Below, in pieces: positions 7,291-15,577 of a stretch of DNA of 64,000 nucleotides; positions within the stretch are counted from its first letter, which is position 1, and each line of letters starts with the position of its first letter. Position numbers and translations under genes: made by a program. Location of the stretch: contig JANYHI010000082.1 of the NCBI GenBank assembly GCA_025359125.1, forward strand, positions 1 through 64,000, given 5' to 3'. The notes under the pieces were generated by a model. The model was not told where the DNA came from, made no database searches, and saw nothing but the letters and a program-made list of their open reading frames with translations. This DNA comes from Cytophagales bacterium (GTDB lineage: Bacteria > Bacteroidota > Bacteroidia > Cytophagales > Cyclobacteriaceae).

Positions 7291-9123
7291 CTACCATCCC
7301 AATGAGACTTTTTGTTTTAGCGCGCTAATGCTCCCTGCTCTCCCATCCGAATCTGTACTTCCATCGTTTCCGTTTCTACCCTGAACATTAGAACCCCTAC
7401 CTGGGTAACCATTTGCCCCATTTTGCCCTGCTCTTTGGCCGCACTCTTTACCTACACTCTTTTTTCCTCCTTTACCCCCTTTGCCCCCTTGACCTTCGCG
7501 TCCAGACCTTCCTCCGTAACCAGCTCTGCCGGGTTTTCCGGATCTGCCAGCATTAGTTTCAATTACAATAAGATTTTGAAGGTGCATTGCACCAGCATCA
7601 ATAATTAATCTTACAGTAGCTCCATCGCCCCCAGAGCCAGCATTTCCGCCATCTGCACCATCTGCACCATCTCCACCATCCCCACCTGAGCCTCCGTTGC
7701 CCCCTGGCCCACCGTCTTCGCATTGCCCATAACCTCCATTTTTACCATTAGACCCTTCACCGCCTTTTCCCCCTTCACCCCCATTCCCTCCTTTTCCCCC
7801 ATTCCCACCATTCCCACCATTCCCACCATTGGCCTTAATTTTAAGACCTCCTTTAGAAATGTCAATTTTGAAATTCTCAGTGCTTTTTGCATTGGAAACA
7901 TATCCCTTTAAAAACTCTATGCCATTCTCATTGGCATAAGTTACGAAAACATCTATGTCTGGAGCTGTTTCACCCGCATTACCATTTCTCCCCGCGGTGC
8001 CACTTGATCCATTTAATCCTTTAGCACCGTTGTGAGCTACTGAAGATAGCGTTTCTAATATCGAAACTACTGCACCGTCTCCCTTTTGGCCACCGTTAAC
8101 TCCATCATTACCATTCTGCCCATTAGTTCCGTCACTTCCGTTAAAATCTAATGCAATTCCACCTTTAAAGCCTATGGGTATATTCAGGTTTCCCTTAGCA
8201 CCGGATTTTAAATAGGTAAACTCGATTTCAACATTATTGCCTCGTACTTTAGAAACATCACTTGCCACACTTAATACTCCGTCTTCAAACGAACAATTTA
8301 TACACTTCACGCGATAGTCTGCAAAGGCGATTTGACCATTTTTAATATTTGTAGAATATCCTATGAAATTTTCGTCCTTATAAAGACCAAGAGCTATCGC
8401 AAGCTTTTCACCAATTTCTAAGGTGCTTTTAGGAAGTTGAGGTTCAAAATTATTAGTTGTTTGATTTAAAAAAAGGAATTTAATGATATTTGCTGTGGGT
8501 GCTAATTGTAACACGTTCAATTGCCCTATTACTTTCTTTGCATCATCTGTATATTTTGAACCAGGGAAGTTTTGTAAAAAAGTATTATATGAATCTACAG
8601 AATTAACCTTTTTTGCCTCTTCCCAATTTATATCTACAAATAGTGTCTTTCTAATTTCTGAATTAAATGCTTCGAGTGCCTTTTCCAGCCCCTCTTTAAA
8701 CACTTCATAACGTTCACCATCACCTGAATAACAATGAAAAATGTACGGTTTTGAGTCATAAATCTTTTGTCGTGTATTAGGTAAAAATGCCGTAGTTCCT
8801 AAATTTATTTTAAAACATTTCCCGGACTTTTCAAAGAATATATCCATCACAAGCAGTACCCTTTCTGGCCTACTATCTCGATTAACCTCAATTTCCATGT
8901 TACTAAATGAAGTTTTTCTGAGGTACTCTATTGTTTCGACTTTTAAGTTTGCGAAAAATTGGTACGCCCAATCCTTATCAGATCCAATACTTAGTCGTAA
9001 ATCAAACGGAATAGAAGTTTTATTTTCTTGCGCTACTGATACGCTTGAGCTAAGCAGAACGCTGACAAAAAGAATTGCGCTCATCCAAATTTTGAGAGAT
9101 TGTTTTTTAGTTATTTGATTCAT
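7291..9123 (-). CDS. Secreted protein with polyglycine/collagen-like blocks
   Basis: A 610-residue exported protein (signal peptide, hydrophobic 13-30). Residues 35-165 form an alpha/beta domain with no recognised family. Residues about 172-202 resemble a single TPR/BamD-like helix pair (DSYNTFLQNFPGSKYTDDA). Residues about 208-325 look like beta strands. The C-terminal half alternates Gly-rich blocks (329-350, 366-384, 432-502, 526-597), where G recurs every third residue as GGN, GGK, GKx or GRx, with short beta segments. This period-three pattern fits polyglycine-II or collagen-like helices. A surface, adhesin or matrix role is an inference. It heads an operon with the 314-residue gene downstream. 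Confidence 0.75.
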   Translation of the reverse strand: MNQITKKQSLKIWMSAILFVSVLLSSSVSVAQENKTSIPFDLRLSIGSDKDWAYQFFANLKVETIEYLRKTSFSNMEIEVNRDSRPERVLLVMDIFFEKSGKCFKINLGTTAFLPNTRQKIYDSKPYIFHCYSGDGERYEVFKEGLEKALEAFNSEIRKTLFVDINWEEAKKVNSVDSYNTFLQNFPGSKYTDDAKKVIGQLNVLQLAPTANIIKFLFLNQTTNNFEPQLPKSTLEIGEKLAIALGLYKDENFIGYSTNIKNGQIAFADYRVKCINCSFEDGVLSVASDVSKVRGNNVEIEFTYLKSGAKGNLNIPIGFKGGIALDFNGSDGTNGQNGNDGVNGGQKGDGAVVSILETLSSVAHNGAKGLNGSSGTAGRNGNAGETAPDIDVFVTYANENGIEFLKGYVSNAKSTENFKIDISKGGLKIKANGGNGGNGGNGGKGGNGGEGGKGGEGSNGKNGGYGQCEDGGPGGNGGSGGDGGDGADGADGGNAGSGGDGATVRLIIDAGAMHLQNLIVIETNAGRSGKPGRAGYGGRSGREGQGGKGGKGGKKSVGKECGQRAGQNGANGYPGRGSNVQGRNGNDGSTDSDGRAGSISALKQKVSLGW

Positions 9124-9610
9124 GGCTCGAAAAATTTATTGTCTTAATAATACTTCCTGCTAATTTAATGTTGTACCTAAAAGTGAGGAGCTTACATTTA
9201 AAAGATACTTTGATAAGCTTCTCTTTATTACTCATACTTAAAAACCAGCCTCAATATCAAAAACTCAGTATTTTTTTTGAAAAAAATGGCTAAGCTCGGT
9301 GTTTTCACTGACACGCGTAATTTAGTTTACCTTCAATTCATTTTTTAATTTACGTCTCCGCCTCAGAACTCTGCTTTTTGAAATTGGTTTTCATTTGTCG
9401 CAGCGTCCCCGAGGCGGGAGACACTTCAGAGAACTGATTTTAGCAAAGGGATATTCCATATCTCTGAATTTAATACATTGACTATTATGCATCGTCCCGA
9501 AGACGGAGACGATACCCGACCATAATATCTTTCTATGATGCGGTCGGGATCCATGAAACAATAACCACAACTCGGGAAAACCTGACGTCACTTGAAATTC
9601 TTCTTTAAAC
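9124..9610. other. Hairpin-rich gene-free stretch
   Basis: No credible gene lies in these 490 bases. Three inverted repeats are visible: GTCTCCGCCTC (9354-9364) against GAGGCGGGAGAC (9411-9422) with one bulge; ATCGTC (9491-9496) against GACGAT (9508-9513); and CCCGACC (9515-9521) against GGTCGGG (9542-9548). The last two may serve as termination or stabilising structures. A minus-strand frame crossing the area has no protein-like composition. Confidence 0.55.
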
Positions 9611-10036
9611 TCAACGAGATAGCACAACATCATGAGGATAATTGAAATTTGTCGTGAATCCATTATATGTGCAGGAACCCGACCTAACATTATAAGTAAA
9701 TGTTATTTTACCATCTGTAAGAGATAAAGGGGTTGTAAACGTGTAGATTGAAATGTTCGTGGCGACAGCAGTGTTTCCCGAAACCGTGGCTGAAGTTTTA
9801 AAGTATGTGCAACTCAAATCAATTTGATCAGGAAGGACAGACTTTGTTATAATGAGCTTAAAAGGATCTGATTTAGGAATTACATCTGGACTACAAGAAC
9901 CATATCTGAGTGTCCATGAATCTGTCCCATTCCAAGTTCCCAGCCATTGATTCAACGGATCAGCATTTTCCTTGGAACAAGCTAATGTAAAAAACAAAAC
10001 CAATAATACAAAAAGTGTTGACTTTGATGCTTTCAT
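9611..10036 (-). CDS. Small lipoprotein of unknown function
   Basis: A 141-residue protein when started at ATG 10036, which gives a textbook lipoprotein signal: MKAS, a hydrophobic core, then lipobox TLAC with the Cys at about position 20. An upstream in-frame start at 10117 would add 27 mostly basic residues and is less likely. After the anchor comes WLGTWNGTDSW, then alternating polar and hydrophobic strands with a pair of SC-type cysteines, suggesting a small beta-sandwich or lipocalin-like fold; the GTWNG opening is typical of lipocalin-like lipoproteins in this phylum. No specific family is claimed. It is followed by another small lipoprotein gene upstream (10164-10520) on the same strand. 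Confidence 0.65.
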   Translation of the reverse strand: MKASKSTLFVLLVLFFTLACSKENADPLNQWLGTWNGTDSWTLRYGSCSPDVIPKSDPFKLIITKSVLPDQIDLSCTYFKTSATVSGNTAVATNISIYTFTTPLSLTDGKITFTYNVRSGSCTYNGFTTNFNYPHDVVLSR

Positions 10037-10163
10037 GTGAAAGTGTTTATTTGAATCTTGAATTTTTTGAATGGTTTTAGAGAGGAAATGAAACTTAAAT
10101 TGAATACGCTTTTTCATGATTGATAGTTATTTTAGTTTAGAGATTTCACGCTTTAACACTCAA

Positions 10164-10520
10164 CTATTTCAATAGCTGAAACTTCGCACATTTATCAGTG
10201 GTAAAAGACACATTACCACTCCATTTACGAAATGGCGTGGTAATCTCATTTGCGGTAAATGAATAGGAGCCGTTGGCATTTTGATAGGTGGCAAATCCTG
10301 ACTGCCCACAAGCCGGCCCCCCAATTCCGATTACCTTAGTTATCGTCTGCTTTACTCCCCCAAGGGTAACTTCTACATTACCAATATTGTCATCTACATG
10401 TGTCCAAAAAACCACTTGCCCATTTACGCTCGCAGCAGGTTTCGGATCCTCATTTTTACTGCAATGGCTAAAAAATGCTAAAATCAAAATACTGGAAATA
10501 ATTTTTATAGAAGTATTCAT
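10164..10520 (-). CDS. Small lipoprotein of unknown function
   Basis: A 118-residue protein from ATG 10520, with lipobox FSHC (Cys near 20) after a hydrophobic core. An in-frame start at 10562 is possible but adds 14 polar residues before the signal. The mature part is short and strand-rich, with VNGQVVFWTHVDD, VEVTLGG and GSYSFTANE, which reads like a carboxypeptidase-regulatory or Big-like beta-sandwich, and two cysteines near GPACGQ and DKCAKF that may pair. It lies upstream of the other lipoprotein gene with a gap of about 127 bases; they may share a promoter. No function is assigned. Confidence 0.65.
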   Translation of the reverse strand: MNTSIKIISSILILAFFSHCSKNEDPKPAASVNGQVVFWTHVDDNIGNVEVTLGGVKQTITKVIGIGGPACGQSGFATYQNANGSYSFTANEITTPFRKWSGNVSFTTDKCAKFQLLK

Positions 10521-11094
10521 AACCTTATCGTTATCTAAATTCATTTGCACTGGCGTTTTCATCGATCCTATTCACATTGCAGTTGTTGTTGTTATGCTTG
10601 ATATGTTCTTCACCAACAATATTTTTCTCTTTACTTTCTCAAAGCACACTTAAAAACCTGCCACACGCAATACTAACTTTCTGGTATTTTATCGTTCTGT
10701 TCTTGTCGTGCTAGTCTGCTCACAATAAAGGGTACTAGCCCGTGAAAGTAAATACGCTAAAAAGCGTATACTGAAAGACCTATTCTTTTCGGTTGGTGTT
10801 CCTTAACCAACGAACTCACTTAAACTTTTTCGCGTGTTGTAGGTATTAAAGACCAAAAGCGGCTTATAACTCATTTTATCCTATGTTAAAAGTTTGCTGT
10901 TGTTTTATATTGAAGGGTATGTTCTTTGATAAATAAAGGGCATTTCTAAAAACCCTTGCTTTTATGACCTCAACCCCTTCTCCAAAAGAGAAGAGTACAA
11001 GGAGTTTTTAGAGATGCCCTAAATGGAGAAACGTGAACCAGCAGTATCGCTGATAAAGTTGTTATCTTTGAGAATACCGATAAAAAAAAGGTTT
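10521..11094. other. Gene-free spacer with small hairpins and a MITE-like repeat
   Basis: About 570 bases between divergent genes with no credible coding frame. It holds a 7-bp hairpin (ATACGCT 10752-10758 with AGCGTAT 10763-10769), a 6-bp hairpin (GTTGGT 10792-10797 with ACCAAC 10806-10811) and the long inverted repeat at 10937-11020 described separately. The remainder shows nothing recognisable. Confidence 0.6.
10937..11020. repeat. MITE-like element with ~22-bp inverted ends
   Basis: Left end 10937-10958 (starts AGGGCATTTCTAAAAAC) and right end 10998-11020 (ends TTTTTAGAGATGCCCT) are imperfect inverted complements. The 39-base interior contains CCTCAACCCCTTCTCCAAAAGAGAAG, a variant of a widespread bacterial intergenic motif. 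No transposase is encoded. A half-element with the same right end is at 33507-33550. It ends just before the toxin-antitoxin pair. Confidence 0.7.
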
Positions 11095-11313
11095 ATGAAA
11101 ACGATTACCCTGTCATTATCAGACGAAGCTGCGGAGGCATTTGAGAAACTGCCAAAGCAAGACAAATTAAAAACAGCAATTTTTATAGAAGCATATACCA
11201 AGCCACTGAGTGAAGAAGACTTTGCCGCTACCTTGCGCAACATGGCGCAGGAAGCCAGTGCCAAAGGTATGACCGAACAGGAAATTGAAATTTTCCTTAA
11301 CAGCCTCTCATAA
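11095..11313 (+). CDS. Putative antitoxin of a PIN-type toxin-antitoxin pair
   Basis: A 72-residue protein from ATG 11095, which has an A/G-rich stretch ahead of it; a longer frame starting at 11023 begins inside the repeat element and is unlikely. The N-terminus MKTITLSLSDEAAEAFEKL has the look of a ribbon-helix-helix or related antitoxin DNA-binding segment, followed by an acidic helical C-terminus suited to wrapping the toxin. Its TAA stop directly abuts the ATG of the PIN gene, the typical antitoxin-first arrangement. Assigned mainly from size and position. Confidence 0.7.
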   Translation: MKTITLSLSDEAAEAFEKLPKQDKLKTAIFIEAYTKPLSEEDFAATLRNMAQEASAKGMTEQEIEIFLNSLS

Positions 11314-11718
11314 ATGCGAAGAGTGGTTATTGATACAAGTGTTGCTGTAAGTGCAGCCTTGCAGCCGGATGGCATATCCAACAAAGCATTTCTCTTTGCG
11401 CTATTCCATTGCCAGCCGCTGGTCTCGCCAGATACTTTTTCTGAATTGGAGCGTGTATTGAATAAAACAAAGTTTGCCAACAAAATAAGCGACTTGCTAA
11501 AAACACAGTTTCTCTCTACTGTGCTAGCGCGAAGCAGCATGGTCAATCCGATTTCACGCTTAACGGTTTGCCGCGATGTAAACGATGATATGTTTCTCAA
11601 TCTGGCTATCGATGGCCATGCTGAGATGATCATTAGCCGTGACCCCGACTTACTCACGCTCCATCCTTTCCGTGGCATACCCATTCTCTCACCTGCCGAC
11701 TTTCTGATAAAAGAGTAA
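11314..11718 (+). CDS. PIN-domain toxin (putative ribonuclease)
   Basis: A 134-residue PIN-domain protein of the COG1569 kind. The acidic metal-binding residues are visible: D7 in VVIDTSV, E44 in the SELERVL helix, D91/D92 in CRDVNDDMFL and D110 in ISRDPDLL. These coordinate Mg or Mn for RNA cleavage. It starts immediately after the antitoxin stop with no gap, so translation is probably coupled. The RNA target is unknown. All catalytic residues are present, so the toxin looks intact. Confidence 0.85.
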   Translation: MRRVVIDTSVAVSAALQPDGISNKAFLFALFHCQPLVSPDTFSELERVLNKTKFANKISDLLKTQFLSTVLARSSMVNPISRLTVCRDVNDDMFLNLAIDGHAEMIISRDPDLLTLHPFRGIPILSPADFLIKE

Positions 11719-11739
11719 GTCAAAAAAGGATACCTCTTA

Positions 11740-12423
11740 TTGCTTCATCATCATTTTTGGCTATTTTTAACAGTTACTCATTCTGCTGTTTTGATAAAAA
11801 TTATTATCTGCGAAGATCACGATGTAGTAGTAGAAGGCATCAGGTTGATGCTGAGTGATCAGAGTGAATTTCTCTTGTGTGGGCATGCCTACAACCTGAC
11901 TCAACTCCTCACTTTAATTGAGCAACAAAAACCACAGCTACTATTACTGGATCTGAATTTGAAAAAACAAGACGGCTTCTCCATTCTAGAAACGCTAACT
12001 CAGAAATACCCTAAACTAAAAGTGCTCATCTTCACCATGTATGAAGAAAGCTACCTGATCGAAAAAGCAATAAAACTGAAAGCCAACGGTTACATTTTAA
12101 AAAATGCGAGCAACGTAGAATTCAGAGAGGCACTACGGCAAGTCACTCAGTCGCCTGGGTTTTACTTAGCATCGCAATTGAAGAAGCAACAACAAACCAA
12201 TGAGGCGTACCGCGATCAGTTTGTTGAAAAGATGCATTTAACCCTACGCGAAATAGAAATTATAAAATTGATCGTTGCCGGAAAGTCGGCCAAAGAAATA
12301 GCCGAAGTGCTTTTTCTAAGCATGCATACGGTGGATACCCACCGAAGAAATATCATGATTAAACTGAAAATAAAGAATGTGGCCGATTTGGTGCGGTTTG
12401 CCTTCGAAAATCACCTCAACTAA
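11740..12423 (+). CDS. NarL/LuxR-family response regulator
   Basis: A receiver domain (about 18-135) and a LuxR-type helix-turn-helix (about 165-222). Key receiver residues are present: E25-D26 in the acidic pocket, phosphoacceptor D71 in LLLLDLNL, T99 and K121. The HTH reads LTLREIEIIKLIVAGKSAKEIAEVLF. The frame opens at 11740, but the receiver begins only at IKIIICEDHD; a TTG at 11791 would give a 210-residue protein of normal length and is the likelier start. It is followed 56 bases later by its probable partner kinase. The stimulus and regulon are unknown. Confidence 0.88.
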   Translation: MLHHHFWLFLTVTHSAVLIKIIICEDHDVVVEGIRLMLSDQSEFLLCGHAYNLTQLLTLIEQQKPQLLLLDLNLKKQDGFSILETLTQKYPKLKVLIFTMYEESYLIEKAIKLKANGYILKNASNVEFREALRQVTQSPGFYLASQLKKQQQTNEAYRDQFVEKMHLTLREIEIIKLIVAGKSAKEIAEVLFLSMHTVDTHRRNIMIKLKIKNVADLVRFAFENHLN

Positions 12424-12479
12424 ATTACTAGGAACACAGTATTGAGTATGAATTAAAAAAATGCTTGTTTGCCTTCTTG

Positions 12480-14315
12480 ATGCGACTAAACGGTAAACTA
12501 TTTATTCTTCTGCTTTTTCTACTGCCCAAAGCAAGCTGGGCACAAACTGATACACTTTTTGTTGGAGCAGATTTTAAAGCGCTACCCGCGAATCAATATT
12601 TTCGTTTCTTCAACACTACAGAAGAAATCACCATCGATTCTGCCTTACAGGTTTTTAAACAAACTAATTCCGTTCAGTCACTCACAAAAATAAATTTTGG
12701 TTCCATCAATGGATCCTACTGGTTCCAGCTCATCCTAACCAACTCTTCCACTAAAGATCAAAATTTATATCTGGAGATTCGTCAACCACACATTTATCGA
12801 ATTGCTTTTTACAAAATTGATAACGGTATCATCTATTCCTCGCCTGAAACGGGCATACGTTACAATTTCCTTCAGCGCCCCTTGCCTTCGCGCTTTTTCG
12901 ATTTCCCCATACAATTAAAAAAAGGAGAGACAACAACTCTTGTGTTAATGGTTTACCACATCAATAGCCTCACGTTACCGATTCACATTGTATCCCAATC
13001 ATCCTTACATCAAAATAACTACACTGAAAATATTATTTGGGGATATTGGTTTGGCTTCCTTTCCTTCTGCGCATTGTTTGCTTTGATTGCTTCGATGCTC
13101 TTGCGAAATATAATTTTTCTGTGGTATTTTTTCTACATTTCATCAGCTGCATTATTTGGATTTACCGAACAAGGTTACAGCTTCCAATATATCTTTCCAG
13201 GACTGGCCGATATAGAGGCAACTGTAATTATTCAACTGGCTGTTTATGTTTTTATTTTTCTCGTTAAGCTCTCTCAAGGATTGTTGGATACCAAGAAGTA
13301 CCTGCCCACTGTACACAAAATTTTGAATAGTCTCTTTTACTTTGTACTTGCACTTATCCTTTCCGCCTATGTTGCCCCGGGTCTCATGTTCAAACTCAGC
13401 CCCATTGTTTTACCAACAGTAAATTTGGTAGTTGTTTTTGGTTTAATCTTGCTGGCCTTTAGCGGAATAAAAGCACTATTCACAAATCGAATCATTGCCG
13501 TTTTCTTCCTCATCGCCTACGGCACACTCGTGGCAGCATCTATTTTTGGAATCCTCAACTATGGCTTTGGTGTTTTTCAATACAGCGGCCCAAACCCGAT
13601 ATTAATTGCTTATTTCTTTGAAGCGATGTTGCTGTCTGTTGCGCTCGTGATTTTATTCCGTCAGGTACAACGAGAACGCATGCGACTGACCCTGCAACTC
13701 AACGATCAGCAAAAGCAGATGTATCAGCATTACATTGATGGCATTGAAAAAGAACGCAGCCGCATTGCCGGTGAATTGCATGATGATGTCGGAAGCAAAC
13801 TCAGCAATCTAAAAAGGCTTTTGCAAACACACAGTGAAGAAAGTTTAAAAACGGCCGATCACATTGACCGATTGATTGATGATGTGAGGCAACTCTCACA
13901 TGACCTGGCCCCGCCATTGGCACATGTTGCCGGCATCAAACCGTTACTGGAAAATCTGATTGCAGACACCAGGCGCGCTACCGGTATAAACATAAAATTT
14001 CAGACGTATACAATTTCAGATCGCTTAACTCCTTCTCAATTGCAGCAGGTGTATCGCATTGTTCAAGAGGCGCTCAACAATGTTGTCAAGCATGCAGAAG
14101 CTACACGCGTAGATATTCAACTCTTTGAAAAGGATAATGAACTGGACATCATCATTGAAGACAACGGAAAAGGATTTGATGTTACTACGCAGGAAAAAGG
14201 TTTTGGAATACATCAGATGAGAATACGAACCGAAAGTATGGGAGGCCACATCGAGATCAATTCAAAACCGGGCAGTGGCAGTTTTATTTTAATTAAAATT
14301 CCATTAGCAAGGTGA
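12480..14315 (+). CDS. 7TMR-DISM sensor histidine kinase
   Basis: A 611-residue kinase from ATG 12480 (a TTG at 12465 would add five residues). Order: signal peptide (ending SWAQ), an extracellular beta domain of the 7TMR-DISM extracellular type (about 25-170), seven transmembrane helices (about 180-395), a linker coiled coil, a HisKA_3 dimerisation domain with phosphoacceptor His434 in IAGELHDDVGSKLS, and an ATPase domain with N-box QEALNNVVKHA (about 529-540) and DNGKGFD (about 560-566). This is the NarX/DesK-like family that pairs with NarL regulators, as encoded just upstream. The DISM domain often senses carbohydrate or envelope cues; its ligand here is unknown. Confidence 0.9.
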   Translation: MRLNGKLFILLLFLLPKASWAQTDTLFVGADFKALPANQYFRFFNTTEEITIDSALQVFKQTNSVQSLTKINFGSINGSYWFQLILTNSSTKDQNLYLEIRQPHIYRIAFYKIDNGIIYSSPETGIRYNFLQRPLPSRFFDFPIQLKKGETTTLVLMVYHINSLTLPIHIVSQSSLHQNNYTENIIWGYWFGFLSFCALFALIASMLLRNIIFLWYFFYISSAALFGFTEQGYSFQYIFPGLADIEATVIIQLAVYVFIFLVKLSQGLLDTKKYLPTVHKILNSLFYFVLALILSAYVAPGLMFKLSPIVLPTVNLVVVFGLILLAFSGIKALFTNRIIAVFFLIAYGTLVAASIFGILNYGFGVFQYSGPNPILIAYFFEAMLLSVALVILFRQVQRERMRLTLQLNDQQKQMYQHYIDGIEKERSRIAGELHDDVGSKLSNLKRLLQTHSEESLKTADHIDRLIDDVRQLSHDLAPPLAHVAGIKPLLENLIADTRRATGINIKFQTYTISDRLTPSQLQQVYRIVQEALNNVVKHAEATRVDIQLFEKDNELDIIIEDNGKGFDVTTQEKGFGIHQMRIRTESMGGHIEINSKPGSGSFILIKIPLAR

Positions 14316-14360
14316 GAAGATTTATTTTGGTAAAATAATTATTCTGTACTCCTACAATAC

Positions 14361-14882
14361 TCACCTCCCAAAATCATCTTGCACTCTAACAATATCATTT
14401 TCATCTGATGGATGATTGGCATCGGTATGTCTCCAGATCTCAGCTATCATGCCCCACCCTTCGGGCAACCCAACTAACCGATGGCGTTGGCCTTGCTTTA
14501 GTTGAACAATCTCGCCTAATGCAAGTTTTTTTAAAGAGCCTTCTGTATCTGTTTCGCTTGTTACGATTCCCGCTATACCTGCAGCCAGTTTCCAAATTTC
14601 TGCACGCCTGTGGTGGTACTGCCATGATAACCGCTGGCCAGGAGAAACAATTAAAATTTTAGGACTCAGCTTGCCAACGATACTTAAATCGGCTGCATTT
14701 AGATGAGGAAAAAATAATTTGATAAAACGATCGGCCAACGATTCTTCCATTACAAAAAAGCCTCCCCACGGCCTTGTAAAATCGCGCGAAGCAACGGCCA
14801 ACTCGAGTTCTACCAAGTAATCTTCTACCGAGTGCATTACTTCGTCTTTGGAAGTGCCAAGTGATAAATCAATATTTGTCAT
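14361..14882 (-). CDS. Cupin protein related to type II mannose-6-phosphate isomerase
   Basis: A 173-residue single cupin. The RPWGGF opening (37-42) and the PGQRLSWQYHHRRAEIW core (81-97), followed by GQRHRLVG (131-138), match the C-terminal isomerase domain of bifunctional GDP-mannose pyrophosphorylase/phosphomannose isomerases. Likely metal ligands are Q88, H90, E95 and H134. Short stand-alone versions are often annotated as sugar isomerases, but activity is unproven. It overlaps the SGNH hydrolase gene by 4 bases and is co-transcribed with it. Confidence 0.72.
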   Translation of the reverse strand: MTNIDLSLGTSKDEVMHSVEDYLVELELAVASRDFTRPWGGFFVMEESLADRFIKLFFPHLNAADLSIVGKLSPKILIVSPGQRLSWQYHHRRAEIWKLAAGIAGIVTSETDTEGSLKKLALGEIVQLKQGQRHRLVGLPEGWGMIAEIWRHTDANHPSDENDIVRVQDDFGR

Positions 14883-15568
14883 TTTAATCCAGTTATAGTT
14901 TCCAACTGCAAAATACTAGCCCAATGCTGATAACCCAATTGGGTTAAATGCAATCCATCGGTCGCAAATTTTACCTCCATATTACCACTACTATCTAAAA
15001 ACTTTGAATACAAATCGATGAACTGATAGTTAAGTCTTTCGGCATACTTTTTCAACTGTGTATTAATGATAATAATGCTCCCGGACTTATTTTTAAAGTT
15101 TGCCGGAAAATTTTTGAAAGACTCATTGGTTGGCAAAATACTCTGAATAAAAAGTTGTGTGCCGGGCGATCCTGATTTAATTCGATTAGCTATAGAAAAA
15201 AGATTTTCTAAAATCACTTCATGCGGTGTATTTCTGGATAAATCATTTATACCAATCAAAAGAAAAATCTTAGCAGGTTTGCGCTTAAGCACTTCCTCTA
15301 ATCTATTCAGTATTCCGAAAGTAACATCGCCAGAAATACCTCTATTAATAATAGAAGAGTCTTTCAATAAAGTTTTCCAATTTCCACCTTCGGTAATGCT
15401 ATTGCCCAACATAATAATCTTGCCAACCTCAACGGGTTCCTTTTTGAATAGAGCAAGCTTAGCCACATAATGTTCTGGCTGATTGGGTAGCGTATCGTAG
15501 GTTCTACTCTGAGCCACCAAATCAAAATTCAAAATCAGAAAAAAGACAGCTATAATACCCACTCTCAT
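14879..15568 (-). CDS. Secreted SGNH/GDSL hydrolase
   Basis: A 229-residue enzyme with a signal peptide (hydrophobic 4-18). The four SGNH blocks are all present: nucleophile Ser57 in GNSIT, Gly in NRGISGD (75-81), Asn in GINDLS (106-111), and the catalytic Asp204/His207 in DGLHLT. Members deacylate sugars, peptidoglycan or lipids; the GNSITEGG type is often a sialate or acetylxylan esterase-like enzyme, but the substrate is not predictable. It follows the ester hydrolase gene by 9 bases and overlaps the cupin gene by 4, forming a three-gene unit. Confidence 0.87.
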   Translation of the reverse strand: MRVGIIAVFFLILNFDLVAQSRTYDTLPNQPEHYVAKLALFKKEPVEVGKIIMLGNSITEGGNWKTLLKDSSIINRGISGDVTFGILNRLEEVLKRKPAKIFLLIGINDLSRNTPHEVILENLFSIANRIKSGSPGTQLFIQSILPTNESFKNFPANFKNKSGSIIIINTQLKKYAERLNYQFIDLYSKFLDSSGNMEVKFATDGLHLTQLGYQHWASILQLETITGLK

Positions 15569-15577
15569 ACATCCTTC

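Noticed and set aside
7660-7840. Possible CRISPR or DNA tandem repeat in the glycine-rich region
   Set aside because: The periodicity is three codons of coding sequence with variable third positions and no spacers; it is explained by the protein repeat.
7611-7911. Extra frames on both strands within the glycine-rich gene
   Set aside because: They are out-of-frame readings of the Gly repeat codons.
9391-9690. A minus-strand open frame of about 99 codons
   Set aside because: It runs through the inverted repeats and into the lipoprotein gene in another frame, lacks any domain-like pattern and has no plausible start context.
11023-11094. An N-terminal extension of the antitoxin
   Set aside because: It begins at the edge of the MITE-like element, and the downstream ATG at 11095 has a purine-rich lead and starts the conserved part.
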